Notes: generated from the letters alone by a model not told the origin. Shown: positions 51,097-59,644, numbered from the stretch's first letter. The stretch is DNA of 64,000 nucleotides from Desulfofundulus thermosubterraneus DSM 16057 (GCF_900142025.1 NZ_FQZM01000012.1:1-64000); one strand, 5' to 3'. Numbers and translations are program-made.

Positions 51097-51882
51097 TTAG
51101 CGGTCGGTGTACCGGGGCACGCGTTTTTCCAGAAACGCCTTTATTCCTTCATGATGGTCTTCGGTGGCAAAACACCCGGCGAAACACTCTATCTCGTAAT
51201 GTAACGCATGGGTAAGGTCCATATCGCTGCCCCGGTCTATGGCCGATTTGGCCAGAGCCAAAACCGGACGGGACTTGGTAGCTATTTCCCCGGCCAGTTT
51301 GATTGCCGTTTCCATTAACTCTTCCAAGGGCACAACCCGGTTCACCAAGCCCCACTCGTAAGCCACCCGTGCCGGGATGATTTTACCCGTAAAAATTAAT
51401 TCTTTGGCCCGGCTCACCCCCACCAAACGGGCTAGACGCTGGGTACCACCTCCTCCCGGGATAATGCCCAGGTTGATTTCCGGTTGCCCTAACCGGGCGT
51501 TTTCGGAAGCCAACCGCAAGTCGCAGCACATAGCCAGTTCGCAACCACCCCCCAGGGCATAACCATTAAGGGCGGCTATGGTCGGTACCGGCAGGGAGCA
51601 AATTTGGTCCTGGGTCCGGTAGGCCGCCAGGGCGAAATTTCTCGCTTCCATGGCAGAAAGGCGTTGAAGTTCGCTTACGTCCGCTCCTGCTGAAAAAGCT
51701 TTGCTGCCACTTCCGGTGAGGATGACTGCCTTAATGCGGTTATCTCGTTCAATTTCGCTGAAAACCAAGCCTAATTCGATAAACATTTGCCTGTTTAATG
51801 CATTTAAACTCTCAGGGCGGGACAGTGTAACTACCGCAATATGATCTTGAACGATCTGGTAATCGATAACTGAATAACCCAT
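51097..51882 (-). CDS. Enoyl-CoA hydratase/isomerase (crotonase family)
   Basis: 261 residues. Oxyanion-hole segments AFSAGADVSELQ and ALGGGCELAMCCDLRLAS, with both catalytic Glu present (GGGCELAM and GQPEINLGIIPGGGGTQRL), which favours true hydratase activity. The ATG overlaps the maoC stop by one base (TGATG). Confidence 0.93.
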   Translation of the reverse strand: MGYSVIDYQIVQDHIAVVTLSRPESLNALNRQMFIELGLVFSEIERDNRIKAVILTGSGSKAFSAGADVSELQRLSAMEARNFALAAYRTQDQICSLPVPTIAALNGYALGGGCELAMCCDLRLASENARLGQPEINLGIIPGGGGTQRLARLVGVSRAKELIFTGKIIPARVAYEWGLVNRVVPLEELMETAIKLAGEIATKSRPVLALAKSAIDRGSDMDLTHALHYEIECFAGCFATEDHHEGIKAFLEKRVPRYTDR

Positions 51883-52310
51883 CAGTATACCTCTTTCCCT
51901 ACCATCACTAAAGCCTCACCTTCAACTACCGCTTTGCCCTCCTGATTAAAGCACGTTGTACGCAACCTGAGCCTGTTTTTTGCAGCAATTTTTTCAATCA
52001 CCTCAACTTCCGCGGTAATTGTATCCCCAGGAAATACTGGAAGGCAGAATTTAAGTGTTTGACCAAGATAAACGGTACCTGGGCCAGGCAACTTCATACC
52101 AATTACTGCAGAAATTAACCCCGCAGTCAGCATGCCATGAGCTACCTGCCGTCCAAAAATAGTTTTCCGGGCAAATTCCACATTGATATGTACGGGGTTT
52201 AAATCCCCGGTAATCCCGGCAAAAAGATAAATATCGCTTTCCGTAATTGTTTTGCTAAAGCGTGCCACATCACCAACCTTGATTTGATCAAATGTCTTCC
52301 TCTCTTCCAC
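51882..52310 (-). CDS. MaoC-like (R)-specific enoyl-CoA hydratase
   Basis: 142 residues. Hot-dog fold with the hydratase-2 motif LFAGITGDLNPVHINVEFAR (Asp and His catalytic) and FGRQVAHGMLTAGLISAVIG. First gene of the sigma-54-controlled operon, about 50 bases after the promoter. With the SDR it could form an (R)-branch for 3-hydroxyacyl-CoA turnover. Confidence 0.92.
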   Translation of the reverse strand: MEERKTFDQIKVGDVARFSKTITESDIYLFAGITGDLNPVHINVEFARKTIFGRQVAHGMLTAGLISAVIGMKLPGPGTVYLGQTLKFCLPVFPGDTITAEVEVIEKIAAKNRLRLRTTCFNQEGKAVVEGEALVMVGKEVY

Positions 52311-52358
52311 ATCATCCCTCCCCTCCTTGGCCTATGAAGTAATTCAATAATTGTAGTT

Positions 52359-52375
52359 AGCAACGATCATGCCAA
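52359..52375 (-). promoter_or_regulatory. Sigma-54 promoter of the acyl-CoA operon
   Basis: The minus strand reads TTGGCATGATCGTTGCT, that is TGGCATG-N4-TTGCT, matching the sigma-54 -24 (GG) and -12 (GC) elements at the right spacing. It is about 50 bases before the maoC-like gene and faces the sigma-54 activator gene. Confidence 0.85.
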
Positions 52376-52464
52376 TCAGGCATAAAACACAATAATTATC
52401 AAACCAAAGAAAAAAACTCTAAATATCATAAAGAAAAAGCGGTTTTACCGTATGCATAAAGTGT

Positions 52465-52528
52465 ATAAATATGAGTCAAAACGAAAACCAACCATGAGGC
52501 AAGTTCATGGAACGTAAAAATATGAGAC
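52465..52528. promoter_or_regulatory. Candidate activator binding sites (enhancer) upstream of the sigma-54 promoter
   Basis: ATAAATATGAGTC (52465-52477) and TAAAAATATGAGAC (52515-52528) are near-identical direct repeats about 51 bases apart, roughly five helical turns. They lie 90-155 bases upstream of the -24 element, where enhancer-binding activators sit. The rest of the 584-base gap 52311-52894 holds no gene. Confidence 0.55.
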
Positions 52529-52894
52529 GGCGTTGATACAAAATGTTTTATAGTAGAACGTTTATTGCACCCCTCGTTCTCAGACTTCATCCACCGGCTT
52601 TATTCATAAGCAATATCTCCCGGAGAGAGCCTCATTCGCTAGTAGACAAGGATAATCCACTTTTTAGACTGATATTAGTCATGGCCAGTTGCAGTCGTGG
52701 CTGGGGACATAGAGATAACTTGCAAGAGTTATCCAAGTCCAAACCGTTTTTGGGTACCTGCCCAAAGACTGGAAGCTTTGCAGGTAACATTTGCAGGTTA
52801 AAATTTTCTGGCTGGTCTTAATTTTTTTTCGCTTATATGCTAAAATAAATCAAAATTGGACGACTTGTTTTGAGACAACAGGAGGGATTAGTTT

Positions 52895-54877
52895 ATGCTA
52901 CAGGCCGCCCAGGAAATGAAGATGCTCTGGAAACTGGTGCGTACCGTTGGTGATAAAAATGTGCGTGTACGGGAGGAAATCAAAGCCTCCTGGGCCAGAA
53001 GCCTTGAACATGGGGTCAATCCTTATATGAAGGCCAACCAGACCGTGTTAACGGCCGAAGAGTTTAAAAACAAACTCCAGGAAAACCGGGAATTGTTAGA
53101 AGTGGCTGTGCCTGTAGTAAAAAATATTTATGATTTCGTAAAGGGAAGCGGCTTTGCAGTGGCCATTGCAGACAAAGATGGGGTTATACTGGTCATGATC
53201 GGGGATCAGGAAGGGCTAGAATTTACCAGAAGAGCTAATCTAATTGAAGGTTCAGTTTGGTCGGAAGAAGTAATGGGGACCAATGCCATTGGACTGTGTC
53301 TGGTGGAAGGGAAACCTATCCAGGTTTACGGTTACGAGCATTTTTGCATCTGTTGCTATAACGGTACTTGTTCAGCAGCACCTATCCGTGATCCAAACGG
53401 CCGGATCATCGGGGCCTTGGATATCACTGGATATTTCGAAAAAGTGCATTACCATACTCTGGGCATGGTAGTGGCTGGTGCAAATGCCATTGAAAGCCAG
53501 CTGGCTATTAAAAGGGTACTTCGGGAAAATGTTCTGGCCAACCATTACAAAAACCTGATCATGGAATCAATCTCGGACGGAATACTAACTATTGACAATT
53601 ACGGCTACATCACGCACCTTAATACCCAGGCGGCCAAATTGCTGCGACTCGACGTAAGTACGGCCATTGGCAAAAGGTTAACCGAGATTTTTGGGGATAT
53701 AGAAGCAAACCATTATTTTATCAATCTTGTCCAATCAAATAGGGCCTTTACCGATACCATCATTCATATCCACCGGAAACACGAGAAAATCCGGTGTAAT
53801 GTGAGCTGTCGCCCGCTCAACGATCACGATGGCACAAGCCTGGGGCGTGTGGTAGTTCTTCAGGAATTTTCACGGGTCAACCGGTTGGTTAACCGTCTGG
53901 CTATACCAAAAGCAAAAATAAGTTTCTCCGACCTAGTAGGCCAAGATCCATTATTTCTGGAAGCAGTAAAACTGGGAAAGGCGGCCGCCAACTCCGATTC
54001 CAATGTTCTTTTGCTGGGGGAAAGTGGAACTGGCAAGGAACTTTTTGCCCAGTCGATCCACAACGCCAGTATTCGTGCCGAACAACCCTTTGTTTCCGTC
54101 AATTGTGGGGCCATCCCCCGGGAGCTAATTGCCAGTGAGCTTTTTGGTTATGAGGAGGGCGCTTTTACCGGTGCCCGTAAAGGGGGCAATCCAGGTAAGT
54201 TTGAATTAGCCGACCAGGGGACGATTTTTCTAGACGAAATCGGTGAAATGCCCCTGGATCTCCAGGCCGCCCTGCTCAGGGTATTGGAAGAACAAAGGGT
54301 AATGCGGTTGGGAGGGCGGGAATATCTCCCGGTCAACGTTAGAATCATTGCTGCCACAAACAAAAACCTCCTGAAAGAGGTGGAAAGGGGGACCTTTCGC
54401 CGGGATCTATTTTACCGCCTGAATGTTATGGTTATATTTCTGCCGGCACTGCGGGAGCGCAGGGAAGACATTGCATTGTTGACCAACCATTTTGTAAAAC
54501 GTCTCAGTAAAAACAAGGGTAAAGACATAAAAGGAGTTTCTCCCGAAGTAATGGCCATCTTTTTAAACTATCACTGGCCCGGGAATGTTCGTGAATTGCA
54601 AAATGTGCTCGAACGTGCAGTTAACCTTTGTACAGGAACAGTGATTACCCCCGACTTACTACCGCCGGAGTTAAGTCAGTACAACAATTACATGATTTCC
54701 CACAACCCGGCACTCACAAAAGAAGAAAGCAAATTAATTAAAAAGGCGGAAGAACAGGCCATCCGCAACTGTCTGGCCCGATATAAAAGCAAAACAAAAG
54801 CGGCTGAATATTTGGGCATTTCCCGGGCCACCCTTTACCGGAAAATTAAACAATATGGTATCGAGCTGGAACAGTAA
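52895..54877 (+). CDS. Sigma-54-dependent enhancer-binding activator (AcoR-like)
   Basis: 660 residues, ATG with GGAGGGATT upstream. An N-terminal GAF-type sensor (about 60-210) is followed by a PAS domain (about 225-330; GILTIDNYGYITHLNTQAAK). The AAA+ domain has Walker A LLGESGTGKELFAQSIHN (about 371), the sigma-54 contact loop GAFTGARKGG, TIFLDEIGEMPLDLQ and WPGNVRELQNVLERAV. The Fis-type HTH is AAEYLGISRATLYRKIKQYG. The Cys-rich FCICCYNGTCSAAP in the GAF domain could sense redox or a ligand. It should activate the divergent acyl-CoA operon. Confidence 0.93.
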   Translation: MLQAAQEMKMLWKLVRTVGDKNVRVREEIKASWARSLEHGVNPYMKANQTVLTAEEFKNKLQENRELLEVAVPVVKNIYDFVKGSGFAVAIADKDGVILVMIGDQEGLEFTRRANLIEGSVWSEEVMGTNAIGLCLVEGKPIQVYGYEHFCICCYNGTCSAAPIRDPNGRIIGALDITGYFEKVHYHTLGMVVAGANAIESQLAIKRVLRENVLANHYKNLIMESISDGILTIDNYGYITHLNTQAAKLLRLDVSTAIGKRLTEIFGDIEANHYFINLVQSNRAFTDTIIHIHRKHEKIRCNVSCRPLNDHDGTSLGRVVVLQEFSRVNRLVNRLAIPKAKISFSDLVGQDPLFLEAVKLGKAAANSDSNVLLLGESGTGKELFAQSIHNASIRAEQPFVSVNCGAIPRELIASELFGYEEGAFTGARKGGNPGKFELADQGTIFLDEIGEMPLDLQAALLRVLEEQRVMRLGGREYLPVNVRIIAATNKNLLKEVERGTFRRDLFYRLNVMVIFLPALRERREDIALLTNHFVKRLSKNKGKDIKGVSPEVMAIFLNYHWPGNVRELQNVLERAVNLCTGTVITPDLLPPELSQYNNYMISHNPALTKEESKLIKKAEEQAIRNCLARYKSKTKAAEYLGISRATLYRKIKQYGIELEQ

Positions 54878-54956
54878 GCTCTCGTGGATTGGTTAAAATC
54901 AACTGGTTTTGCGGGTGAGGGGAGAAAGCAACCCGGTAAGCCATCTTCCGACAGCT

Positions 54957-54986
54957 AAAAACCAGGCCCCACCACGGCCTGGTTTT
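54957..54986. terminator. Bidirectional terminator between the activator and ferredoxin genes
   Basis: AAAACCAGGCC and GGCCTGGTTTT flank an 8-base loop, giving a stem with U-runs on both strands. It serves the convergent activator (plus) and ferredoxin (minus) genes. Confidence 0.9.
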
Positions 54987-54998
54987 AATATGTCACCT

Positions 54999-55292
54999 TT
55001 AAGCGGGAACAATGGCTCCCAGCTTGCATTTCGCCAGACATTCACCGCAGCGGATACACAGGGCCTGGTCAATGGAATGGGGCTCCTTTTTGTTGCCCGA
55101 GATGGCGCCCGTTTCACAGGCTTTAGTGCACATCTGGCAGCCCTTACATTTTTCCGGGTCCACTTTTAGGGCGGGAATTTCGACCCCGGCGGCCGCGGCC
55201 ACCTCTTTTACTTTGGCCCCCGGCGGTATTACAAGCTGCACGCCGTTTAAAGTGATAACCACTTCTTTTTGTTGTTTTTTGGCTTCGGCCAT
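54999..55292 (-). CDS. Two-cluster 4Fe-4S ferredoxin-like protein
   Basis: 97 residues from the ATG at 55292 (GGAGAGG upstream; an ATG three codons earlier is possible). The first half, EVVITLNGVQLVIPPGAKVK, resembles a 2Fe-2S/ubiquitin-like start without its cysteines. The second half has two [4Fe-4S] motifs, CKGCQMCTKACETGAI and CIRCGECLAKCKLGAI. It probably passes electrons for a partner oxidoreductase not in the window. Same direction as, and 90 bases after, the CoA ligase gene. Confidence 0.85.
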   Translation of the reverse strand: MAEAKKQQKEVVITLNGVQLVIPPGAKVKEVAAAAGVEIPALKVDPEKCKGCQMCTKACETGAISGNKKEPHSIDQALCIRCGECLAKCKLGAIVPA

Positions 55293-55382
55293 CCTCTCCA
55301 TCTCCCATGCAAAAGATTATATGTATTTATAATTCTACAAAGGACAGCCGATCCCTGCCACCGCGGATAAATCTTATGAACA

Positions 55383-57011
55383 CTATTTCTTCTGCCTGGC
55401 CAGTTCCTCCTCCCGCAGGTGACGGCGCAATACCTTGCCCACAATGGTTTTGGGCAGGCTGTCCCGGAATTCTATTTGCCGCGGCACCTTGTAGGCCGCC
55501 AGTTTGCCGCGGCAGTACTGGATCAATTCCTCTTCCGTAGCCGTCTGCCCCTGTTTTAAAACTACAAAAGCTTTCACCGTTTCCCCCCGGTAGGGGTCGG
55601 GTATCCCGGTTACCACGGCCTCCAAAACCTTGGGGTGCTCAAACAAAACCTCTTCAACCTCCCGCGGGTAGATATTGAATCCGCCCGCTATAATCATGTC
55701 CTTCTTGCGGTCCACAATGTAGAAATAGCCCTCTTCGTCCATCCTGGCTATGTCCCCGGTATAAACCCAGCCGTCCCGCAGGGCATAGGCTGTCTCCCCG
55801 GGCATATTCCAGTAACCCTTCATCACCTGGGGTCCCTTGATACAAAGCTCACCGGCTTCCCCTGGAGGCAACTCCCGATCACCCGTTTCCGGATCCACGA
55901 TCTTGCACAGGGTATCCGGCAGGGGCAGGCCGATGCTACCCACCTTGCGTTTTCCCCGCAGGGGGTTGCAATGGGTCACCGGGGAGGTTTCCGAAAGCCC
56001 GTAGCCCTCCACCAGATAACCGCCCGTCAACTCTTCAAACTTTTGCGCCACATCCACAGGTAGAGGCGCAGAACCGCTGATGCAATAATTAATGGAACGC
56101 ACGTCGTACTTTTTAATCTCCGGGTGGTTGTTAAAAGCCACGTACATGGTAGGGACGCCGGGGAAAAGGGTGGGCCGGTAGGCATTGATACACTCAAGAA
56201 CCTGGTTAATTTCAAATCGGAGCAGGATGATCTGAGTCGCCGCAATAGCCACCGCAAAATTCATGGCCACGGTCATACCGTAGACGTGGAAAAAGGGAAG
56301 CACCGAAAGTACCCGCTCCTGCCCGTACTGGCAGCCGGCAAACCAGGCCACCATCTGCAGGGCATTGGCCACCACATTGCGGTGGGTGAGCATGGCGCCT
56401 TTGGGTATGCCGGTGGTGCCGCCGGTATATTGCAGTACCGCCAGATCCGCTACGGGATCGATCTTTACCACCGGCGGCCCGGGCGGGGCACCGGCCATCA
56501 TTTGTTCCGCCTGCAGGACATCCGGATCGGCCGTGCACTGGGGCTGGCCCAGGCTAAATAAAATTACGTGTTTTAAGGGAGTCACTCCACGGAGACATTT
56601 AATGCGTGGATAAAGGGCGTCATAGGCAATGATTACTTCGGCCCCTGAATCCACCAGGAGGTGCTCCAGTTCCCGCTCGGTGTACATGGGGTTTACCTGC
56701 ACTACCACCGCCCCGATTTTCTGAATGGCCATGTAGCCGACCACATACTGGGGACAGTTGGGCGACATGAGGGCTACCCGGTCACCCTTTTTAATACCCA
56801 GAGCCGCCAGGGCCGCGGCAAACCGGTGTACCATACCCGCCAGGGTGCGGTAGTTGATCTCCACACCGGCAAAGATGATGGCGACCCGGTCAGGCCAATC
56901 GACTGCCGCGCGTTCCAACAACTCGGGCATGGTCTTATCCGGATATTCCAGGCTTGGGGGCACACCTTCCTCATAAAAGCGCAGCCAGGGTAGTGTAACT
57001 TGCTGGGCCAT
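55383..57011 (-). CDS. Long-chain-fatty-acid--CoA ligase-like AMP ligase
   Basis: 542 residues from ATG 57011 (GGAGGGAGGATT upstream). Motifs: LQYTGGTTGIPKGAMLTHRN, VEGYGLSETSPVTHCNPL, GWVYTGDIARMDEEGYFYIV and the catalytic Lys in PKTIVGKVLRR. FadD-type; fatty acid chain length is not determined. Separate from the sigma-54 operon. Confidence 0.9.
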   Translation of the reverse strand: MAQQVTLPWLRFYEEGVPPSLEYPDKTMPELLERAAVDWPDRVAIIFAGVEINYRTLAGMVHRFAAALAALGIKKGDRVALMSPNCPQYVVGYMAIQKIGAVVVQVNPMYTERELEHLLVDSGAEVIIAYDALYPRIKCLRGVTPLKHVILFSLGQPQCTADPDVLQAEQMMAGAPPGPPVVKIDPVADLAVLQYTGGTTGIPKGAMLTHRNVVANALQMVAWFAGCQYGQERVLSVLPFFHVYGMTVAMNFAVAIAATQIILLRFEINQVLECINAYRPTLFPGVPTMYVAFNNHPEIKKYDVRSINYCISGSAPLPVDVAQKFEELTGGYLVEGYGLSETSPVTHCNPLRGKRKVGSIGLPLPDTLCKIVDPETGDRELPPGEAGELCIKGPQVMKGYWNMPGETAYALRDGWVYTGDIARMDEEGYFYIVDRKKDMIIAGGFNIYPREVEEVLFEHPKVLEAVVTGIPDPYRGETVKAFVVLKQGQTATEEELIQYCRGKLAAYKVPRQIEFRDSLPKTIVGKVLRRHLREEELARQKK

Positions 57012-57291
57012 GGAAATCCTCCCTCCTGACTTTAATAAGTGATTATTCATTCAACAAAATAGATGAAAAAACCTCCCTGTCTTTTTTTATTTTCTTAATT
57101 TTCTTCATTATTTTTTGTGAACATTCTCCCAGACGGGCCCGGCGCCCTAACGGGCGACACCTTTTTAGCCAGGAGGCAGGCCAGTGGGTTTTCAGTGGTT
57201 AAAAAAATTATCCCTTCGGGAGGATTTCTTTTCATTCCCTCGAATAAGTATTATGTTGTGTAGCAACTTGCAATAGGACAATATAACAACC

Positions 57292-57389
57292 GTTCTCCGA
57301 GCCCGATTACCTGTGGCCATGGCTATGGTTTTCGGGCCGGCAGGGTATACCGGGAAACTGGTGTGCCTCCCAGTGCGGAAAGGAGAACA
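57292..57389 (+). ncRNA. Moco-family (molybdenum/tungsten cofactor) riboswitch
   Basis: Plus strand: P1 arm GTTCTCC (57292-57298) and GGAGAAC (57382-57388). Inside are CCGAGCCCGATTACCTG, a hairpin GGCCATGGCTATGG, GGGCCGGCAGGGTATACC, GGGAAACTGG and GTGCCTCCCAG. The CCTG/CAGG stem, the GGGAAAC element and GCCTCCCA are those of the Moco RNA motif. Two terminators and then tupA follow, so cofactor excess should shut off tungstate uptake. A tungsten-specific variant is possible. Confidence 0.85.
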
Positions 57390-57413
57390 CTGCCAAGCTT
57401 TTAAGGGGTAGGC

Positions 57414-57447
57414 CTGTGTTCTGTTTCCCGCAGAACACAGTTTTTTT
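57414..57447 (+). terminator. First terminator of the Moco riboswitch
   Basis: CTGTGTTCTG (57414-57423), loop TTTCCCG, CAGAACACAG (57431-57440), then TTTTTTT. A perfect intrinsic terminator 25 bases after the aptamer. Confidence 0.93.
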
Positions 57448-57480
57448 CTGCGGGCGTATAACCACCTGGTCGCCCGGAAA

Positions 57481-57521
57481 AAGGCTGTGCATCTACCTTT
57501 TCGCCAGAGCACAGCTTTTTT
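57481..57521 (+). terminator. Second terminator in tandem
   Basis: GCTGTGC (57484-57490) pairs with GCACAGC (57509-57515), followed by TTTTTTG. It lies 35 bases beyond the first. It may be a backup, or the expression platform of a separate sensing step. Confidence 0.85.
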
Positions 57522-57654
57522 GTTTTGGAACAAGCCTTGAGGTCCCTGCCGGCTGCGAATCCAATTATGTATGGCCTGTCCTTAAGGAGTCAGGAGGTGA
57601 GAGAGGCGATCTTTGAAACTTGTTGCCGGCGCGGAGCATATAAGTGAGCGGGGA

Positions 57655-57750
57655 CCCAGCACTCACTGGAATACTAGCTCTTCCCAAAACCTGATTTGTC
57701 AATTAAACCTGAAACACCGGGAGCAGAGTCATATTGTGGTGAGTGCTGGG
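57655..57750. repeat. 12-base perfect inverted repeat before tupA
   Basis: CCCAGCACTCAC (57655-57666) and its reverse complement GTGAGTGCTGGG (57739-57750) flank 72 bases. The pair sits between the second terminator and tupA. The stretch 57522-57819 has no gene I can support, apart from a GGAGGTGAGAGAGG site near 57592 without a convincing frame. It may be a small inserted element or a long-range RNA stem. Confidence 0.6.
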
Positions 57751-57819
57751 CCGTGCCTTATGCGGATTAACTGAACACTTACCTTTGAAACAATCCAATA
57801 CCTGAAGAGGTGAATGACA

Positions 57820-58719
57820 ATGTTTAAGCGAATTCTTACCCCTGTATTAACCCTTCTCCTTGCGCTCATGCTTATTGCGGGCTGCTCTTCCAATACCGCA
57901 CGGAAAGAAGCAAAACAAGGACAGCCGGCCCAGGAAAAACCGCAAAAACAGGACGTAATTCTGGCCACCACCACCAGCACCCAGGACAGCGGTCTCCTGG
58001 ATGTACTTATTCCCGAATTTGAAAAGAAAACCGGTTATAAAGTGAAAACCATTGCCGTGGGCACGGGACAGGCCCTGGAAATGGGCAAAAAAGGTGAAGC
58101 GGACGTGCTGCTGGTGCACGCCCCCAAAGCGGAAAAGGAACTGGTGAACAGCGGCGTTGGCATCAACTACCGGCTGGTAATGCACAACGACTTTGTGGTG
58201 GTCGGCCCGGAAAATGACCCGGCCGGAATCAAGTCGGTCAAAAACACTGTGGAAGCCTTTAAAAAAATCGCCCAAACTCAGAGCACCTTTGTTTCCCGCG
58301 GGGATGAATCTGGCACCAACAAGAAAGAAAAAGACATCTGGAAAGAAGTCGGCATTACCCCCGGCGGCAAATGGTACCAGGAAGCCGGCACGGGCATGGG
58401 CAATACTCTAAACATTGCCTCGGAAAAGGGAGGCTATACCCTCAGTGACCGGGCAACCTACCTGGCCAACCAGAAACACCTGAAGTTGAAAATTTTATGC
58501 GAGGGAGATAAAACCTTGCTGAACATCTATCACGTGATGCAGGTCAACCCGGAAAAATTCAACAAGGTTAACGCCGAGGGAGCTAAGGCTTTTGTTGACT
58601 TCATGGTTTCATCTGAAACCCAGCAGATTATCGGTAAGTTCGGGGTGGACAAGTACGGCCAGCCGCTGTTCTTCCCCGATGCCGGTAAAAAGGAAGAAGA
58701 ACTGGGCAAGCAGGGATAG
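57820..58719 (+). CDS. tupA: Tungstate ABC transporter substrate-binding lipoprotein
   Basis: 299 residues from the ATG at 57820 (GAGGTGA 7 bases upstream). Lipoprotein signal with the lipobox LIAGC. The TupA ligand motif ILATTTSTQDSGLLDVLIPE is complete, followed by VAVGTGQALEMG-type and FVSRGDESGTNKKE segments. It binds tungstate outside the membrane. It lies behind the Moco riboswitch, consistent with W supply for the Mo/W enzyme region. Confidence 0.94.
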   Translation: MFKRILTPVLTLLLALMLIAGCSSNTARKEAKQGQPAQEKPQKQDVILATTTSTQDSGLLDVLIPEFEKKTGYKVKTIAVGTGQALEMGKKGEADVLLVHAPKAEKELVNSGVGINYRLVMHNDFVVVGPENDPAGIKSVKNTVEAFKKIAQTQSTFVSRGDESGTNKKEKDIWKEVGITPGGKWYQEAGTGMGNTLNIASEKGGYTLSDRATYLANQKHLKLKILCEGDKTLLNIYHVMQVNPEKFNKVNAEGAKAFVDFMVSSETQQIIGKFGVDKYGQPLFFPDAGKKEEELGKQG

Positions 58720-58798
58720 AAATGAAACCGCATGCCCTGCCTTAAACCTTTTAGCCATAAATGCAGGGCGGGCTCCCTAAGCTTTGCGTTAATTAAGT

Positions 58799-58834
58799 AT
58801 GGAGCAGATCTTAGAAGTGGGGATTATCCAGTGA
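58799..58834 (+). pseudogene. Possible scar of the missing permease gene tupB
   Basis: Between tupA and the ATPase gene, where tupB normally lies, there are only 111 bases. They contain a 12-codon frame, MEQILEVGIIQ then TGA. It begins like a TupB N-terminus (ME.ILE) and its stop overlaps the GTG start of the ATPase gene (GTGA). A 12-base direct repeat ATCTTAGAAGTG occurs at 58808 and 58843. An internal deletion of tupB would leave this, but the frame has no good ribosome site. Low confidence. Confidence 0.35.
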
Positions 58835-59577
58835 ACAACACCATCTTAGAAGTGCACAATCTACAGTTCAAACGGGGAAACCGGGAAATTTTAAATATCG
58901 ATCATTTTGCCCTTCATGAGAGGGAAACCATCGCCCTGATCGGGCCAAATGGAGCCGGCAAAAGCACTCTGTTGCAGGTAATGGCCCTTTTATTAAAACC
59001 AACCCGCGGAACCGTGGAATTCCGGGGCGTACCGGCCACCCACCAAAACGCCCTGGCCATTCGCCGGCGCATGGCCGTGGTGTTCCAGGAACCGCTTCTT
59101 TTAAATGCCACGGTCTATGAGAATGTAGCTACAGGACTGAAGCTGCGGGGGGTTCCCCAGGGGGAAATAAAAAAGAGGGTGGACCGCTGGCTCGAACTGC
59201 TGGGCATCGCCCACCTGGCCGGACGCCGTTCCCACCAGCTCTCGGGGGGAGAAGCCCAGAGGGTCAGCCTGGCCAGGGCCTTTGCCCTGGAACCGGATGT
59301 TTTGTTCCTGGACGAACCCTTTTCCGCCCTGGACTTCCCCACCCGCCTGTCCATGCTCAATGAACTGGACAGGCTTTTAAAAGACACGGAGATTGCTGCT
59401 ATTTTTGTAACCCATGATTTTTCGGAGGTGCCCTATCTCACCGACCGGGTGGCCGTGCTCAAAGACGGCCGCCTGGTCAAAACAGGCACATTCGAGGAAA
59501 TATTTAAAGTAAAACCCCGGCGGGAAAACTACATTACATCCCTTTACCGGGTTTTTGAAAGCGACGCGGCGGGGTAA
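58831..59577 (+). CDS. tupC: Tungstate ABC transporter ATPase
   Basis: 248 residues from GTG 58831 (GTGGGGATT upstream); the longer frame to 58732 runs over the scar region. Walker A LIGPNGAGKSTLLQVMALLL, Q-loop VVFQEPLLLNATVYENVATG, signature LSGGEAQRVSLARAFAL, Walker B VLFLDEPFSALD and H-loop FVTHDFSEV are intact. It pairs with tupA, but no permease gene is present in the cluster. Confidence 0.9.
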   Translation: MNNTILEVHNLQFKRGNREILNIDHFALHERETIALIGPNGAGKSTLLQVMALLLKPTRGTVEFRGVPATHQNALAIRRRMAVVFQEPLLLNATVYENVATGLKLRGVPQGEIKKRVDRWLELLGIAHLAGRRSHQLSGGEAQRVSLARAFALEPDVLFLDEPFSALDFPTRLSMLNELDRLLKDTEIAAIFVTHDFSEVPYLTDRVAVLKDGRLVKTGTFEEIFKVKPRRENYITSLYRVFESDAAG

Positions 59578-59644
59578 AACAAAAATATGCCGGCCCGGAC
59601 CATTCACCGGCAACCTTGCCCCCGGGTGGCGGCCAAACACATTT

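Noticed and set aside
52543-52821. 92-codon plus-strand frame before the sigma-54 activator
   Set aside because: No ribosome site, and no recognisable product; it lies in the regulatory gap.
57192-57533. 113-codon minus-strand frame over the Moco riboswitch
   Set aside because: It is antisense to a structured RNA and its terminators.
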